Source: Bacteroidota bacterium (GTDB lineage Bacteria; Bacteroidota; Bacteroidia; Bacteroidales; SKPS01). From it: 64,000 bases of DNA. Within the stretch, counting starts at the first letter, position 1. Every line of letters begins with the position of its first letter. The notes beneath the pieces were generated by a model. The model ran no database searches. It was not told the origin of the DNA and saw only the letters and a list, made by a program, of their open reading frames with translations. The stretch lies in assembly GCA_022709695.1 (NCBI GenBank), contig JAKLII010000004.1, positions 124,001 to 188,000 on the forward strand. The letters run 5' to 3'. The position numbers and the translations under genes were made by a program. Shown here one piece after another: positions 44,755 to 53,993 of this stretch.

Positions 44755-47241
44755 ATGAGACTTTCGGAGCTGCAGACCGGTGAAGAGGGCTGGATTCTCA
44801 AGGTCAGGGGGCGTGGTGCCTTCCGCAAAAGGATCACCGAGATGGGATTTGTGGTGGGGAAACAGGTGAAAGTGGTACGCCGTGCCCCGCTGGGAGATCC
44901 GATCGTATACAGCCTGATGGGATATGAGGTGAGTTTGCGTGGCAATGAAGCGATGCTGGTGGAGGTATCAACCGGGAAACCTGAGGCTTTAATCCATCCG
45001 GATGAAAACGTAATACCCGCCAGAACCGGCAGGCCTCACCGGAATCAGCATGAAGAGCCCGGTGACACCGAAAAGATAATTCACGTTGCATTTGTCGGAA
45101 ACCCCAATTCGGGAAAAACCACCCTGTTCAACTTTGCCAGCCACTCCCGCGAGCGGGTAGGAAACTACAGCGGAGTTACCATTGCCGCCAAGGAGGCACG
45201 CTACCGGCTCGATGGTTACACCTTCAGTATCACCGATCTTCCCGGTACCTACTCACTCACAGCCTATTCGCCTGAGGAGATGTATGTTAGGGAACACATC
45301 ACCGAGGCCATGCCCGATGTGGTGGTGAATGTGGTTGACACCTCGAACTTGGAACGCAACCTCTACCTTACCACCCAACTGATTGATATGGACATCCGCA
45401 CAGTGGTGGCCCTCAATATGTACGATGAGCTGGAAAAAGCCGGTAACCAGCTGGATTACAAGATGCTGGGCGATATGACCGGTATTCCCTTCGTGCCCAC
45501 AGTAGGCTCCAAAGGGAAAGGTGTGGTTGAGCTTTTCCGCAAAATCATCGAGGTATATGAAGAGCGTGAACCCTCTCTCCGTCATATCCACATCCCCTAC
45601 GGCCGTGAGGTGGAATCCTGGATTTCCAGGCTTCAGGAGCTGCTCAACCGGAACGACAACACCGGCTTAACAAGCCGTATTGCACCCCGTTTTATCGCAC
45701 TGAAGCTTCTGGAGAAGGATCCGGAAATCACCAGCAGGGTACTGCAAATGCCTGATGGAGATGAAATTACAAAACTAGCAACGGAAGGGATCCGGCAAAC
45801 CGAAAAACTGTATGGTGAAGATTCCGAGACCCATATCACCGATGCCCGCTATGGCTTCATCGATGGCGCCCTCAGGGTAACCTACCGACCGGCACGCGTG
45901 CAGCGGGTGCGCCGAAGCCATATCATCGACAACATCATTGCCCACCGTATCTGGGGCATCCCCATCTTTGTAGCGATCATGTGGCTTACCTTTTTCCTGA
46001 CGTTCAGGATCGGTGAGTATCCCATGGCATGGATCGAAACCGGGGTGAACCTGCTGAGCAGCTGGCTCCATGGCATCATGCCACCCGGTATGCTGCGGGA
46101 TCTCTTTATCGACGGCCTGATCGGCGGTATGGGCGGGGTGCTCATCTTCCTGCCCAATATCATCATTTTGTACCTGGCCATTTCATTCATGGAAGACACG
46201 GGGTATATGGCACGGGCGGTATTCATCATGGACAAGGCGATGCACCGTATCGGGCTGCATGGCAAGTCGTTCATCCCGCTGGTGATGGGTTTCGGCTGCA
46301 ATGTACCGGCAATTCTGAGTACCCGGATTATCGAAAGCCGCCGCGACAGGCTGCTGACCATCCTGATCAACCCGTTTATGTCGTGCAGTGCCCGTTTGCC
46401 GGTATATGTTCTCATTATCAGCGCCTTCTTTAAAACCCATCAGGGAACCATCCTGTTTGCCATCTATCTTATCGGCGTGCTGATGGCGGTAATCACTGCC
46501 CTCCTGCTGCAAAAGCTTTTTTTTAGAAAACAGGATGTTCCGTTTGTGATGGAGCTCCCCCCCTACCGCATCCCCACGGCCCGCTCCATGGTGCGCCACA
46601 TGTGGCACCGCACCGAACAGTACCTCAGGAAAATCACCACCGTGATCCTGGTTGCTTCCGTCATCATCTGGGCACTGGGCTATTTCCCGATGCACAAGGA
46701 ATTGCCTGCAACCCTCGAACATCGGATTGCGGAACTTGAACAGGCAAAGGACACATCTCAGGAAGCAGCAAAAGAGTATGGATCTCTCGTCGCCCAGCGA
46801 TCAGCCCTTTTGCAGGAACAAAGCTATATCGGAAAACTCGGCAAGTCTCTCCATCCTGTGATGGAACCTCTCGGGTTTGACTGGAAAATGAGTGTGGCAC
46901 TTCTTACCGGCATCATGGCCAAAGAGGTAATCGTGGGCACGATGGGAGTGCTGTATGAAGCAGGCGAAGGAGCCGATGCACAAAGCCAGTCGCTCATCGA
47001 TAAGCTTCAGAATTACACCTATCTGTCAGGACCTGATGCAGGGAAACCGGTAATCACCCCCCTGGCGGCCTTTGCCTTTATGATGTTCATTCTGATCTAT
47101 TTCCCCTGTGTAGGGGTGGTGGCAGCCATCCGGAAGGAGACGGGATCCTGGAAGTGGCCTGCCTTCAGTGTTTTCTATACTACCGGACTGGCCTGGCTTA
47201 TTGCTTTTATCGTGTACCAGGGCGGACTTCTGTTCTTCTGA
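44755..47241 (+). CDS. feoB: Ferrous iron transporter, FeoA-FeoB fusion
   Basis: This 828-residue protein imports Fe2+. Residues 1-~75 are an SH3-like FeoA domain (MRLSELQTGEEGWI, FRKRITEMGFVVG). A linker (~76-108) leads to the FeoB G domain with G1 GNPNSGKTT (115-123), GVTIAAKEA and G3 DLPGTYSL. The membrane part has the two Gate motifs, with VMGFGCNVPAI and a late MAKEVIVGT, plus about eight helices. FeoA-FeoB fusions are usual in Bacteroidetes. A small Cys-rich membrane protein resembling FeoB-associated proteins is at 51959. The gene is divergent from the B12 locus. Confidence 0.95.
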   Translation: MRLSELQTGEEGWILKVRGRGAFRKRITEMGFVVGKQVKVVRRAPLGDPIVYSLMGYEVSLRGNEAMLVEVSTGKPEALIHPDENVIPARTGRPHRNQHEEPGDTEKIIHVAFVGNPNSGKTTLFNFASHSRERVGNYSGVTIAAKEARYRLDGYTFSITDLPGTYSLTAYSPEEMYVREHITEAMPDVVVNVVDTSNLERNLYLTTQLIDMDIRTVVALNMYDELEKAGNQLDYKMLGDMTGIPFVPTVGSKGKGVVELFRKIIEVYEEREPSLRHIHIPYGREVESWISRLQELLNRNDNTGLTSRIAPRFIALKLLEKDPEITSRVLQMPDGDEITKLATEGIRQTEKLYGEDSETHITDARYGFIDGALRVTYRPARVQRVRRSHIIDNIIAHRIWGIPIFVAIMWLTFFLTFRIGEYPMAWIETGVNLLSSWLHGIMPPGMLRDLFIDGLIGGMGGVLIFLPNIIILYLAISFMEDTGYMARAVFIMDKAMHRIGLHGKSFIPLVMGFGCNVPAILSTRIIESRRDRLLTILINPFMSCSARLPVYVLIISAFFKTHQGTILFAIYLIGVLMAVITALLLQKLFFRKQDVPFVMELPPYRIPTARSMVRHMWHRTEQYLRKITTVILVASVIIWALGYFPMHKELPATLEHRIAELEQAKDTSQEAAKEYGSLVAQRSALLQEQSYIGKLGKSLHPVMEPLGFDWKMSVALLTGIMAKEVIVGTMGVLYEAGEGADAQSQSLIDKLQNYTYLSGPDAGKPVITPLAAFAFMMFILIYFPCVGVVAAIRKETGSWKWPAFSVFYTTGLAWLIAFIVYQGGLLFF

Positions 47242-47249
47242 CGGAGGCC

Positions 47250-47864
47250 CTACATCTTCACCTTCCACACAACCGGTTCGGTTTGGGTGTAAAAGTGGCC
47301 CCATTCGCCTGAGAATTTTGCCACTTTCCCTTCGGTGGTGTGTGTGATCTTTGAAGAGTTCAGTTCAGCACCCTTTGATTCCCTTGGCAGGTTCAGCGTA
47401 AGCTCATAGGTGTAGGAATCCATCATCTCCTCTTCATAAGCTGCTCTGTCTTCCTCGGTTAGCTCATGTACCGGCCAGGTGACGGAGAGCTTTTTCTTCC
47501 CTTTGGCGGCAAACTCCTTTCGCATGAAAGGCGCTTCATCAAACATCTGCAACTTGTAGAGTGCATTCAGGGCTTTCAGATCATCGAACTGATAGGTAAA
47601 GATCATGCGGGTTTCATCCTCATCATACCTGAACAGCACATTATGAATCCCCCTGATCTGTATGGCAGAATCGCGGTAGGCTGCCGCAAGCTCCATCTGC
47701 GACGCCAGGGTGGAGTCGTTCTCTTCATCCTCGCCAAACATCGAAATGTTGTACGAAACCGATCCGGTTCCGGAGAAATTCTTATTGAAGGTAAGTTCCT
47801 CTTGTATGGTGCAGGCGCCCAGTATCAGAGCCACACCAGCAAACAGTAAAGCTTTTTTCAGCAT
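47250..47864 (-). CDS. Predicted lipoprotein, unknown
   Basis: This 204-residue protein has a lipobox at ILGAC (Cys18) when started at the ATG at 47864. The open frame extends to 47924, but the -7 element at 47889-47896 lies inside that extension. The mature part begins TIQEELTFNKNFSGTGSVSYNISM and is strongly acidic (GEDEENDS, ELTEEDRAAYEEEMMDS). I do not recognise the family. The opening is typical of Bacteroidetes surface/periplasmic lipoproteins that stand alone. It is convergent with feoAB, eight bases apart. Confidence 0.75.
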   Translation of the reverse strand: MLKKALLFAGVALILGACTIQEELTFNKNFSGTGSVSYNISMFGEDEENDSTLASQMELAAAYRDSAIQIRGIHNVLFRYDEDETRMIFTYQFDDLKALNALYKLQMFDEAPFMRKEFAAKGKKKLSVTWPVHELTEEDRAAYEEEMMDSYTYELTLNLPRESKGAELNSSKITHTTEGKVAKFSGEWGHFYTQTEPVVWKVKM

Positions 47865-47888
47865 CTTGATCGTTTTTGGTTCAGATGT

Positions 47889-47896
47889 CAAAGGTA
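47889..47896 (-). promoter_or_regulatory. -7 element (TACCTTTG) for the 47864 lipoprotein
   Basis: The minus strand reads TACCTTTG, 25 bases before the ATG at 47864. Confidence 0.6.
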
Positions 47897-48179
47897 GTAT
47901 ATTTGTGTGAGGATTGTCATCCATTTTCCACTTGTCAGCTCAGGATACCTATCGATCAATTCCTTTAAAAGCTAAAAATTATCAAAGAATAGCGAATCAT
48001 CCTGGCAACGGGGAAGTTGTTCTGGTGCTGGTTTGTGGCGTCGCTTTGTCGTAAAGTACTATTTTCCAATACCTTATTTGTGATGAGAAGGAGATTTGCA
48101 AATATGTTCAACAGATAAGCCGGATATGGGGAAATAATTAACTACCTTTATGGATTATTTGCATTTAAATGAATCTAAT
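47897..48179. other. Intergenic region before the PHP-domain gene
   Basis: No gene is visible. A near-match -7 element TACCTTTA (48143-48150) lies 30 bases before the ATG at 48180. A TATATTTG string at 47899-47906 points right but has no gene close by. Confidence 0.5.
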
Positions 48180-51100
48180 ATGAAAAGGGCCATTTTCATT
48201 ACCGCAGTATTCGTTGTTTGCCTAAGCAGCTTTTCTTTTTCACAAACCATTGACACAGCGCGCTTGTCGAGCATCAATCCCGGTTTTTCATACGGGAATT
48301 ACGGTCAGGATGTTATGAATGGAACACCCTTCTATCTGCTGGAAAATGATAGTGCACTGGTGTGTATCAGCACGGTTAAAGTCAACAATAATCAGCAGGG
48401 TGGTATCCACAAAGGCGCCCCCATGGACGTAGTGCACAGAAGAAAATTAAGGGAAAACATTGACTGGGCTCAGTTTCTGATTTCGCCGACTATTCTTTCG
48501 AGCTGGAACTATCCCACCCTGAATCTGACCCTTGACAGTTTCTGGCTCAGCAACGATTCCACCAGCGTTTATGCATACGGGCTATGGAATAATGACAGCA
48601 GCATCAAAGTTTTGGCGCACTACAGTTTACTTCCGGGCTCACCGATTCTGAAAATCAAATTGCTGATCATAAACCAGAGCGCACTCAGTTTCAACGGATA
48701 TCTTGCATACCAGGTTGATCCGGATGAAGTTGGGGAACAGGAGGCCTATGTCCCCGGTGTGGGTTGGGGAAATACCCAGGTGAACAGTGGATGGAATAAA
48801 AACTATGTTTACAATGGTGTGGGTCAGGGAGCTTATTCCAATAATCCGGCACATGGTATCGCATGGTTTATGAACACGCCTACTGCGGTAATCTCGCCCG
48901 GTTTCATCTTCGGTGTCTGGTTCGATGTAAGCACCCCTGCCGGAGACACCACCGAGATATCCCTGTATCACATCACAGACGTGCCCGAAGACCTGAATGT
49001 ACCCAACTATACCTGCATTGAAAAATGGGTGGAACCTATCATGTACCTGGATCCTGATCTGTCCTCCTTTTCGAAAGTCAGTGGGGTGGTTAAAGACGTT
49101 AATAATGTCCTGATCCCGGCTATCCCGATCGTCATCAAAGATATCTATGGAAACCTGCATTCCCAAACGGCAACAGACAGCCTTGGCCATTTTGAGGTAT
49201 TTATTGAAAAAGGGGTGTACACCTTCACCGCTTCCGGTATTGGATATGCTATTCAATCAAGATCGATAGACTGTAACATTGACAGTATTCTTGATTTTAC
49301 AAATGCCTTTAACGCTGCCCTGCAGCCAGTTACAGTGTGGGCAGGCCACGGAAAGGTGTTAAAAGCAGGAATAATACAGGGCACCGAAACCGATCTGGTG
49401 ATGGAAAATAATCAACTGGCTGTCTCCATTGCAAATACAAGCATCGATGGTCAGCTGCAATATTCTTCCCTGGGACGCCCCCTTGATCTGGCTGTTACAG
49501 GCACTGATGATGACCTTGACTGGATACACCTCTCTTTTGCAAGCAAACTTAAACCATCAGGCACAGAAGCCTGGGATTTCGAATCGGTGCGCTACGATAC
49601 GGTGTATGTAAGCCTGCTGAATCCGAATGTCGCCATCGTTAAAGCAGAGGGTCATTATTTTGAACTGCAAGGAGTCAATAATGATTCGGTAGTGGTTTTC
49701 AGTACAATTCCCGTGAAAACCACCTACACCATTGAACCAGGCAAAAAATACATCTATACGGAAACTGAGATGGTAAATAATACCTCCTCACCTCAGTCTT
49801 TCTGGATTGGTGATGTGATTGACCATGATGGCGCCGGGCAAAACTCGTATGTACCGGGATTCGGCAGCATAACTTCTGCATACAGCAATCCTGCAGGGTA
49901 CACCCCTTCGTTACCATGGATTGCAATGACGGGGAACAGCCCGCAGGCCTATGGCTTTATCTATGAAGGGAGTTTTGGATCGAATTTCACAGCCTATGGG
50001 AATGGTTCATGGATCATGTCTATGGATTCCATAACCATGAACCCCGGCACCAGTTATCTGTACAAACGCTATCTGGTCGCTGCCAGCACCAATGGTTATC
50101 CTAACAAAGCTGACGCGGTTCAGGATGTTTATTCCCAATTGATTACACAGCAGACAGGAATATCCGGGAGTTTTAGTATATCCAAAGATAAACTGCATAC
50201 CAATGATACACTTCTTGCAAAACTCACCATCTCAAATAGTTTAAGTCAGACTTCCATGGCACTGGACATCAACCTCCAGCTCCCAGGGTCGCTCACTTCA
50301 GGCAGCTCCAGCCTCATCCATATTTCAGGCATTCCTGCCAACAGCGACACAACCCTGTCATGGATACTCACGGCACATAATGGCGGCAGGGGTTTTATCC
50401 GTTGTCTGATCACCGATACAGCAAACCAAACCACCACTAATTATGCGTCCATTTTTGTTAACGGGAGAGGGTGGTTTGCCGGTGATAACCACATGCATAC
50501 AAAATTCAGCGATGGGTCCGGCACTGTAGCTGACAATGTTACCTCTGCCTATCAGAAAGGTTTAAGCTGGGTTACCGTGACAGATCACAATACCATTAAT
50601 CATGCTGCTGCTGTGGCAGTGGAGGATGCAAAATATGATGATTTCCTGGTTATGTTTGGTGAAGAAGTCTCAACCTCTCCAAGCCATTTCCTGGCCTATA
50701 ACATTACCAATTTAATACCCTGGAATGCAAGTACATACAGCTACCAACAGTTGATTGATTCGGTACTGCACAACAACAATGGCAAAGGCATCGCATACCT
50801 GGCCCATCCGTATTACCCGGGCCTTCCCTGGACAGACTGGAGTGTTAGCGGACACAAGGGAATTGAAGTATGGAATGGATTTTATCATGCCACCCATTCG
50901 GTTAATGCACAAGCATTTGGGATATGGGATAGCTTGAATACCACGGGTAAACGCCTGTTTGGGATTGCCAATGCCGATGCACATAATGCCGGTAAAGTGG
51001 GTGATCCTCATATAGTTGCACTTTTAAACAGCCTGTGTAAGGAAGAAGTGATGGAAGCCTTTAACACAGGCTGCTTCTACGGCACAAACGGCCCCGAACT

Positions 51101-51914
51101 CGCATTCGATATTGAAGGTATTCCTATGGGTTCAGCCGTTAAAATCCCTGCTGCCGGCAGAGCTGTAACCATTCATATTGAAGGAACTGCAGGACAGGAT
51201 ATCAATGCTTTACGAATCATTAAGAACGGTCAGGTTCTTTACACCTCTTCACCGATGACGGATACCACATCTTTTGTCTATACAGCAAATATGGGACTTA
51301 ATGATTTTTTCAGAGTGGAAATGGAGGCAGGTAACGGCTTTGCATTTTCGAACCCTGTTTGGGCTGATCTGGGAAATGACGATGCGCTGGCAAAAAGCAT
51401 CCGGCTTGACAACATCCTGCTGAGCGGCTTTGCAGACACCGTTTATCAGTATACCGTTCAGTTTCCTGCCGGCACAACCCATATTCCCCTTGTAACTGCA
51501 GAGCCCCGTGACACCAACGCATCGCTGATAATTGTTCAGGCCACAAACCTGAATGGAACCCTGGTGGAGCGTACCGCCAGGGTGCAGATTACGGCAGAAG
51601 ATGGCGTTGCCATGAAAGTTTATGACATCGTTTTCTCGGTAAGCAGCGGCACAGACGAACTCAAAGAGGATCAATCTGTTGAGTGTTATCCGGTGCCGAC
51701 ATCTTCACAGGTGGTTGTGGAATTTACCTCTGCCCCTGAAAATGCCTCATTTGAATTGTTTGGAATGAATGGAAAAGTCATCCTGTCCGGATCGTTGGAT
51801 TTCAGGGTAAATCATATCGACCTGGGTCCTTTCGCCAATGGTACCTATTTTATGAAGATCTACAGAAATGGGATTTGTTTGTCGGACAAAAAGCTGGTGA
51901 AAATAAAACCGTAA
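48180..51914 (+). CDS. Giant T9SS-secreted PHP-family phosphoesterase
   Basis: This 1244-residue protein has a signal peptide (MKRAIFITAVF...SFSFSQ). The first ~740 residues are beta-rich, with a carboxypeptidase-like regulatory fold at ~305-370 (VSGVVKDVNNVLIPAIPIVI) and two related halves (PGVGWGNTQVN and PGFGSITSAY). Residues ~765-1000 form a complete PHP metal site: NHMHTKFSDG (~770), TVTDHNTINH (~802), FGEEVST, SPSHFLA, LAHPYYPG and NADAHNAG (~932). A type A sorting domain ends the chain (VECYPVPTSSQVVVEF...LVKIKP). PHP enzymes cleave phosphoesters or act in glycan pathways; a secreted, surface-held version implies an external substrate, unknown here. Confidence 0.85.
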   Translation: MKRAIFITAVFVVCLSSFSFSQTIDTARLSSINPGFSYGNYGQDVMNGTPFYLLENDSALVCISTVKVNNNQQGGIHKGAPMDVVHRRKLRENIDWAQFLISPTILSSWNYPTLNLTLDSFWLSNDSTSVYAYGLWNNDSSIKVLAHYSLLPGSPILKIKLLIINQSALSFNGYLAYQVDPDEVGEQEAYVPGVGWGNTQVNSGWNKNYVYNGVGQGAYSNNPAHGIAWFMNTPTAVISPGFIFGVWFDVSTPAGDTTEISLYHITDVPEDLNVPNYTCIEKWVEPIMYLDPDLSSFSKVSGVVKDVNNVLIPAIPIVIKDIYGNLHSQTATDSLGHFEVFIEKGVYTFTASGIGYAIQSRSIDCNIDSILDFTNAFNAALQPVTVWAGHGKVLKAGIIQGTETDLVMENNQLAVSIANTSIDGQLQYSSLGRPLDLAVTGTDDDLDWIHLSFASKLKPSGTEAWDFESVRYDTVYVSLLNPNVAIVKAEGHYFELQGVNNDSVVVFSTIPVKTTYTIEPGKKYIYTETEMVNNTSSPQSFWIGDVIDHDGAGQNSYVPGFGSITSAYSNPAGYTPSLPWIAMTGNSPQAYGFIYEGSFGSNFTAYGNGSWIMSMDSITMNPGTSYLYKRYLVAASTNGYPNKADAVQDVYSQLITQQTGISGSFSISKDKLHTNDTLLAKLTISNSLSQTSMALDINLQLPGSLTSGSSSLIHISGIPANSDTTLSWILTAHNGGRGFIRCLITDTANQTTTNYASIFVNGRGWFAGDNHMHTKFSDGSGTVADNVTSAYQKGLSWVTVTDHNTINHAAAVAVEDAKYDDFLVMFGEEVSTSPSHFLAYNITNLIPWNASTYSYQQLIDSVLHNNNGKGIAYLAHPYYPGLPWTDWSVSGHKGIEVWNGFYHATHSVNAQAFGIWDSLNTTGKRLFGIANADAHNAGKVGDPHIVALLNSLCKEEVMEAFNTGCFYGTNGPELAFDIEGIPMGSAVKIPAAGRAVTIHIEGTAGQDINALRIIKNGQVLYTSSPMTDTTSFVYTANMGLNDFFRVEMEAGNGFAFSNPVWADLGNDDALAKSIRLDNILLSGFADTVYQYTVQFPAGTTHIPLVTAEPRDTNASLIIVQATNLNGTLVERTARVQITAEDGVAMKVYDIVFSVSSGTDELKEDQSVECYPVPTSSQVVVEFTSAPENASFELFGMNGKVILSGSLDFRVNHIDLGPFANGTYFMKIYRNGICLSDKKLVKIKP

Positions 51915-51958
51915 GGACAATTCCTCAAACAATCATCCCCGGGAACTGTTAAAAGCTC

Positions 51959-52156
51959 ATGCACCTTCCCTGGCAGGAAATAATAACCTCACTGATTCTT
52001 GCGGGAGCCATCTTCTGGCTGCTGAGGAAATATGTATTTAAAAGAAAACCGGTGAAAGGGGCAGGCGCATCGGAGTGTGCCCCGTGCAGTACCGGGTCCT
52101 GCGATGGGTGTGCAGTGATGGAGCTGAAGAAGGAGATCGAGTTAAGAAAAAAGTAA
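51959..52156 (+). CDS. Small Cys-rich membrane protein (FeoB-associated-like)
   Basis: This 65-residue protein has one N-terminal helix (IITSLILAGAIFWLL), a basic stretch (RKYVFKRKPVKG) and a cysteine cluster CAPCSTGSCDGC. This is the layout of FeoB-associated Cys-rich membrane proteins, which are usually encoded next to feoB. Here feoAB ends 4.7 kb upstream with a lipoprotein and the PHP gene between. The link to iron is therefore only suggested. It precedes the tRNA-Met gene. Confidence 0.7.
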   Translation: MHLPWQEIITSLILAGAIFWLLRKYVFKRKPVKGAGASECAPCSTGSCDGCAVMELKKEIELRKK

Positions 52157-52225
52157 CACAGAGCCAACGGGTTATCTCGAAGGGCAAATGTTCTCCCAAA
52201 CTCTTTTTATAATTAAAATATGTGT

Positions 52226-52233
52226 TATCTTTG
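52226..52233 (+). promoter_or_regulatory. -7 element (TATCTTTG) for tRNA-Met
   Basis: TATCTTTG lies 12 bases before the mature tRNA 5' end. Confidence 0.65.
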
Positions 52234-52245
52234 CACCCCTGAAAC

Positions 52246-52319
52246 GGCGAGGTAGCTCAGTTGGTTAGAGCGTCGGATTCATAACCCGGAGGTCACGAGT
52301 TCAATTCTCGTCCTCGCTA
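52246..52319 (+). tRNA. tRNA-Met (CAU)
   Basis: The 74-base cloverleaf folds with acceptor GGCGAGG/CCTCGCT, D-stem GCTC/GAGC, anticodon loop TTCATAA (CAU) and T-arm ACGAG-TTCAATT-CTCGT. CCA is not encoded. The elongator-type loop and lack of the three G-C initiator pairs argue for elongator tRNA; tRNA-Ile2 (k2C) is the alternative for a CAU anticodon. Its 3' end is duplicated at 58833, marking it as an integration target. Confidence 0.95.
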
Positions 52320-52362
52320 CATTAAAAGCCTGTTAATCTGTTGATTAGCAGGCTTTTTGATT
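52309..52362 (+). repeat. Direct repeat, attL-type (tRNA 3' end plus terminator)
   Basis: Fifty-four bases that match 58833-58886 with two mismatches. It runs from the T-arm through the acceptor strand and the terminator hairpin. Confidence 0.92.
52325..52358 (+). terminator. tRNA-Met terminator
   Basis: AAAGCCTGTTAATC pairs with GATTAGCAGGCTTT (one G-T pair) around a TGTT loop, followed by TTT. Confidence 0.88.
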
Positions 52363-52369
52363 ATTTATA

Positions 52370-52400
52370 GTAACAGAATAGCAACAAAAAATGCAGAAAC
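52370..52400 (+). repeat. Element-end repeat, left (possible recombinase arm site)
   Basis: A 31-base sequence built on GTAACA...CAACAAAAAATGCAGAAAC. It matches 58698-58728 at 29 of 31 bases in direct orientation. Confidence 0.8.
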
Positions 52401-52748
52401 CTCCCTTTCTGGTCTTCATTTGAAATTTAAAGGGCAGCCAAAGATTATCGATAATAAGTTAAGCTCAACCCAGGGCTTGAAAGAAGAATTTGATGGAATT
52501 TTTACTGCTGAATGAGTGATACGATGAAAGGATCTAAACCGTTTTGATAAAAGTGTCTAAATAATAGGGTGTTAAAGCATAGATAAGTGGTTACCTATAT
52601 TAACCCCACAGCTACCTCCACTTAATATAGTAATCTTAGCGACACGACCCACCCCTCTCAGAAAATTTTCCTCTGTCAAAACTTTTCATGAATTATTACA
52701 CTATCTTTGAAGGATACTAATTCTGCCTAATCATTAACCCAGTTAACC
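52401..52748. other. Non-coding left end of the element
   Basis: No gene is seen. A perfect nine-base inverted repeat (CTATATTAA / TTAATATAG, 52595-52603 and 52622-52630, 18-base loop) and a -7 element TATCTTTG (52702-52709) for the next gene are present. Confidence 0.6.
52702..52709 (+). promoter_or_regulatory. -7 element (TATCTTTG) for the TPR lipoprotein gene
   Basis: TATCTTTG lies 39 bases before the ATG at 52749. A TTTT near 52683 may stand in for the -33 box. Confidence 0.6.
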
Positions 52749-53564
52749 ATGAAAAAGAATTGGCTGATTCCATCTATTTTGTTAATTTTCATCATTGCCA
52801 TATATTTACTTGGTTGCATACAGACAAGCAAGAATCAGAATCAGACTTCCAAGTCAGCACTTAGGGATGATGCATCAGAAGATACAAGTTTGCAGGTGAC
52901 TCCATATATGAACGACAGTAAATCTATAGAAGCTGATACCATTGCTGTAATTAAGTCTAATAATGAAGGGAAGTTTGTTGCCAAGAGTAAAAAAGAATCA
53001 AATGCACCGGAGTTAAAGGAAAGGGATGATTATTTTAAGTTGGGGGTCATAAAGTTTCAGCAAGGTGAATACAATGAAGCATATATGAATTTTTGGTTAG
53101 CCACAAATCTTGACCCCAATCATTATGAGTCCTATGGATATTTGGGGGATATCTCGTTCTACCAAAACCAATACCAAAATGCCATTAACCAATATTCAAA
53201 AGCGATTGAAATAAGACCCAATGATCCTCTCAATTATCACAATAGGAGCAGAGCTAAGCAAGAACTTGGTGACTTCAATGGGTCAATTGCTGATAATAAT
53301 AAGGCCATTAGTCTGAATAAGAATTATGTAGATGCTTTTGAAGGTAGAGCTATGGCAAAAATGAATCTGGGTGATTACAGAGGAGCTATCTTAGATTTTT
53401 CAAAGGTTATAGAGTTGACACCCAACAATTCCATGTCCTATTATGGTCGAGGGCTAGCCCAAATCTTTATCGGGCAAAAGGAAAGTGGATGTTTGGACTT
53501 AAGCAAAGCAGGCGAATTAGGGTATACCAAAGTATACTCTGAAATCAGAAAGTATTGTAACTGA
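52749..53564 (+). CDS. TPR-repeat lipoprotein (element cargo)
   Basis: This 271-residue protein has a membrane-like signal and a lipobox cysteine at residue 23 (YLLGC). A low-complexity Ser/Asn/Lys linker (~25-90) is followed by about five TPR units: YFKLGVIKFQQGEYNEAYMN, YGYLGDISFYQNQYQNAINQ, YHNRSRAKQELGDFNGSIAD, FEGRAMAKMNLGDYRGAILD and YYGRGLAQIFIGQKESGCLD. TPRs hold protein partners, so this is probably a surface or periplasmic scaffold. It shares a strand and 15-base spacing with the next gene. Its codon use looks A/T-rich compared with the core genes. Function in the element is unknown. Confidence 0.82.
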   Translation: MKKNWLIPSILLIFIIAIYLLGCIQTSKNQNQTSKSALRDDASEDTSLQVTPYMNDSKSIEADTIAVIKSNNEGKFVAKSKKESNAPELKERDDYFKLGVIKFQQGEYNEAYMNFWLATNLDPNHYESYGYLGDISFYQNQYQNAINQYSKAIEIRPNDPLNYHNRSRAKQELGDFNGSIADNNKAISLNKNYVDAFEGRAMAKMNLGDYRGAILDFSKVIELTPNNSMSYYGRGLAQIFIGQKESGCLDLSKAGELGYTKVYSEIRKYCN

Positions 53565-53579
53565 TTCTAATCCAATATT

Positions 53580-53993
53580 ATGAAAAAATTCATGCTTTTA
53601 ACCATCGGATGTTTAATTCTAAACCTACAGATCTTTACTCAACCAGCAGCAGAAACAGAAATTCAACAAATAGCAAAAAGGATAACTTATTCTATTGTCA
53701 ATCAAACAGGTGGGTATCTCTTTGAAAGTAGAGGACTTGAACCAGGGCAAACTGTTTTTGTTGGGTATTCAGTAGGAGTGTCAACCAATTACACCTTCGA
53801 CTTAGTAAGAGTTGCCATTCAAAATGTTATGAATCAAGAACCAGATGCTACACTTATCGAGCCATGGACACTGAAAGAATGGAGATACTGTGTTAAGTAT
53901 GACATTTTAAAAAAATACACCTTAATCATTTCCTATCCGCTTGATAACACAAGAGTAAATATGATTATGATTTCATTGGGAAAGAAAGTTTGA
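53580..53993 (+). CDS. Small secreted protein, unknown (element cargo)
   Basis: This 137-residue protein has a signal peptide ending near IFTQ (residue ~20). I recognise no family. The mature part has a short amphipathic start (ETEIQQIAKRITYSIVNQTGG), a glycine-rich turn (GLEPGQTVFVGYSVGVSTNY) and a beta-rich tail ending INMIMISLGKK-like. It has one cysteine. It lies 15 bases behind the TPR lipoprotein and is likely co-transcribed, so the two may work together at the envelope. Confidence 0.7.
   Translation: MKKFMLLTIGCLILNLQIFTQPAAETEIQQIAKRITYSIVNQTGGYLFESRGLEPGQTVFVGYSVGVSTNYTFDLVRVAIQNVMNQEPDATLIEPWTLKEWRYCVKYDILKKYTLIISYPLDNTRVNMIMISLGKKV

Noticed and set aside
47899..47906. Rightward -7 element TATATTTG as promoter of the PHP gene
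   Set aside because: It is 274 bases from the ATG; TACCTTTA at 48143 is closer, so this is probably chance.
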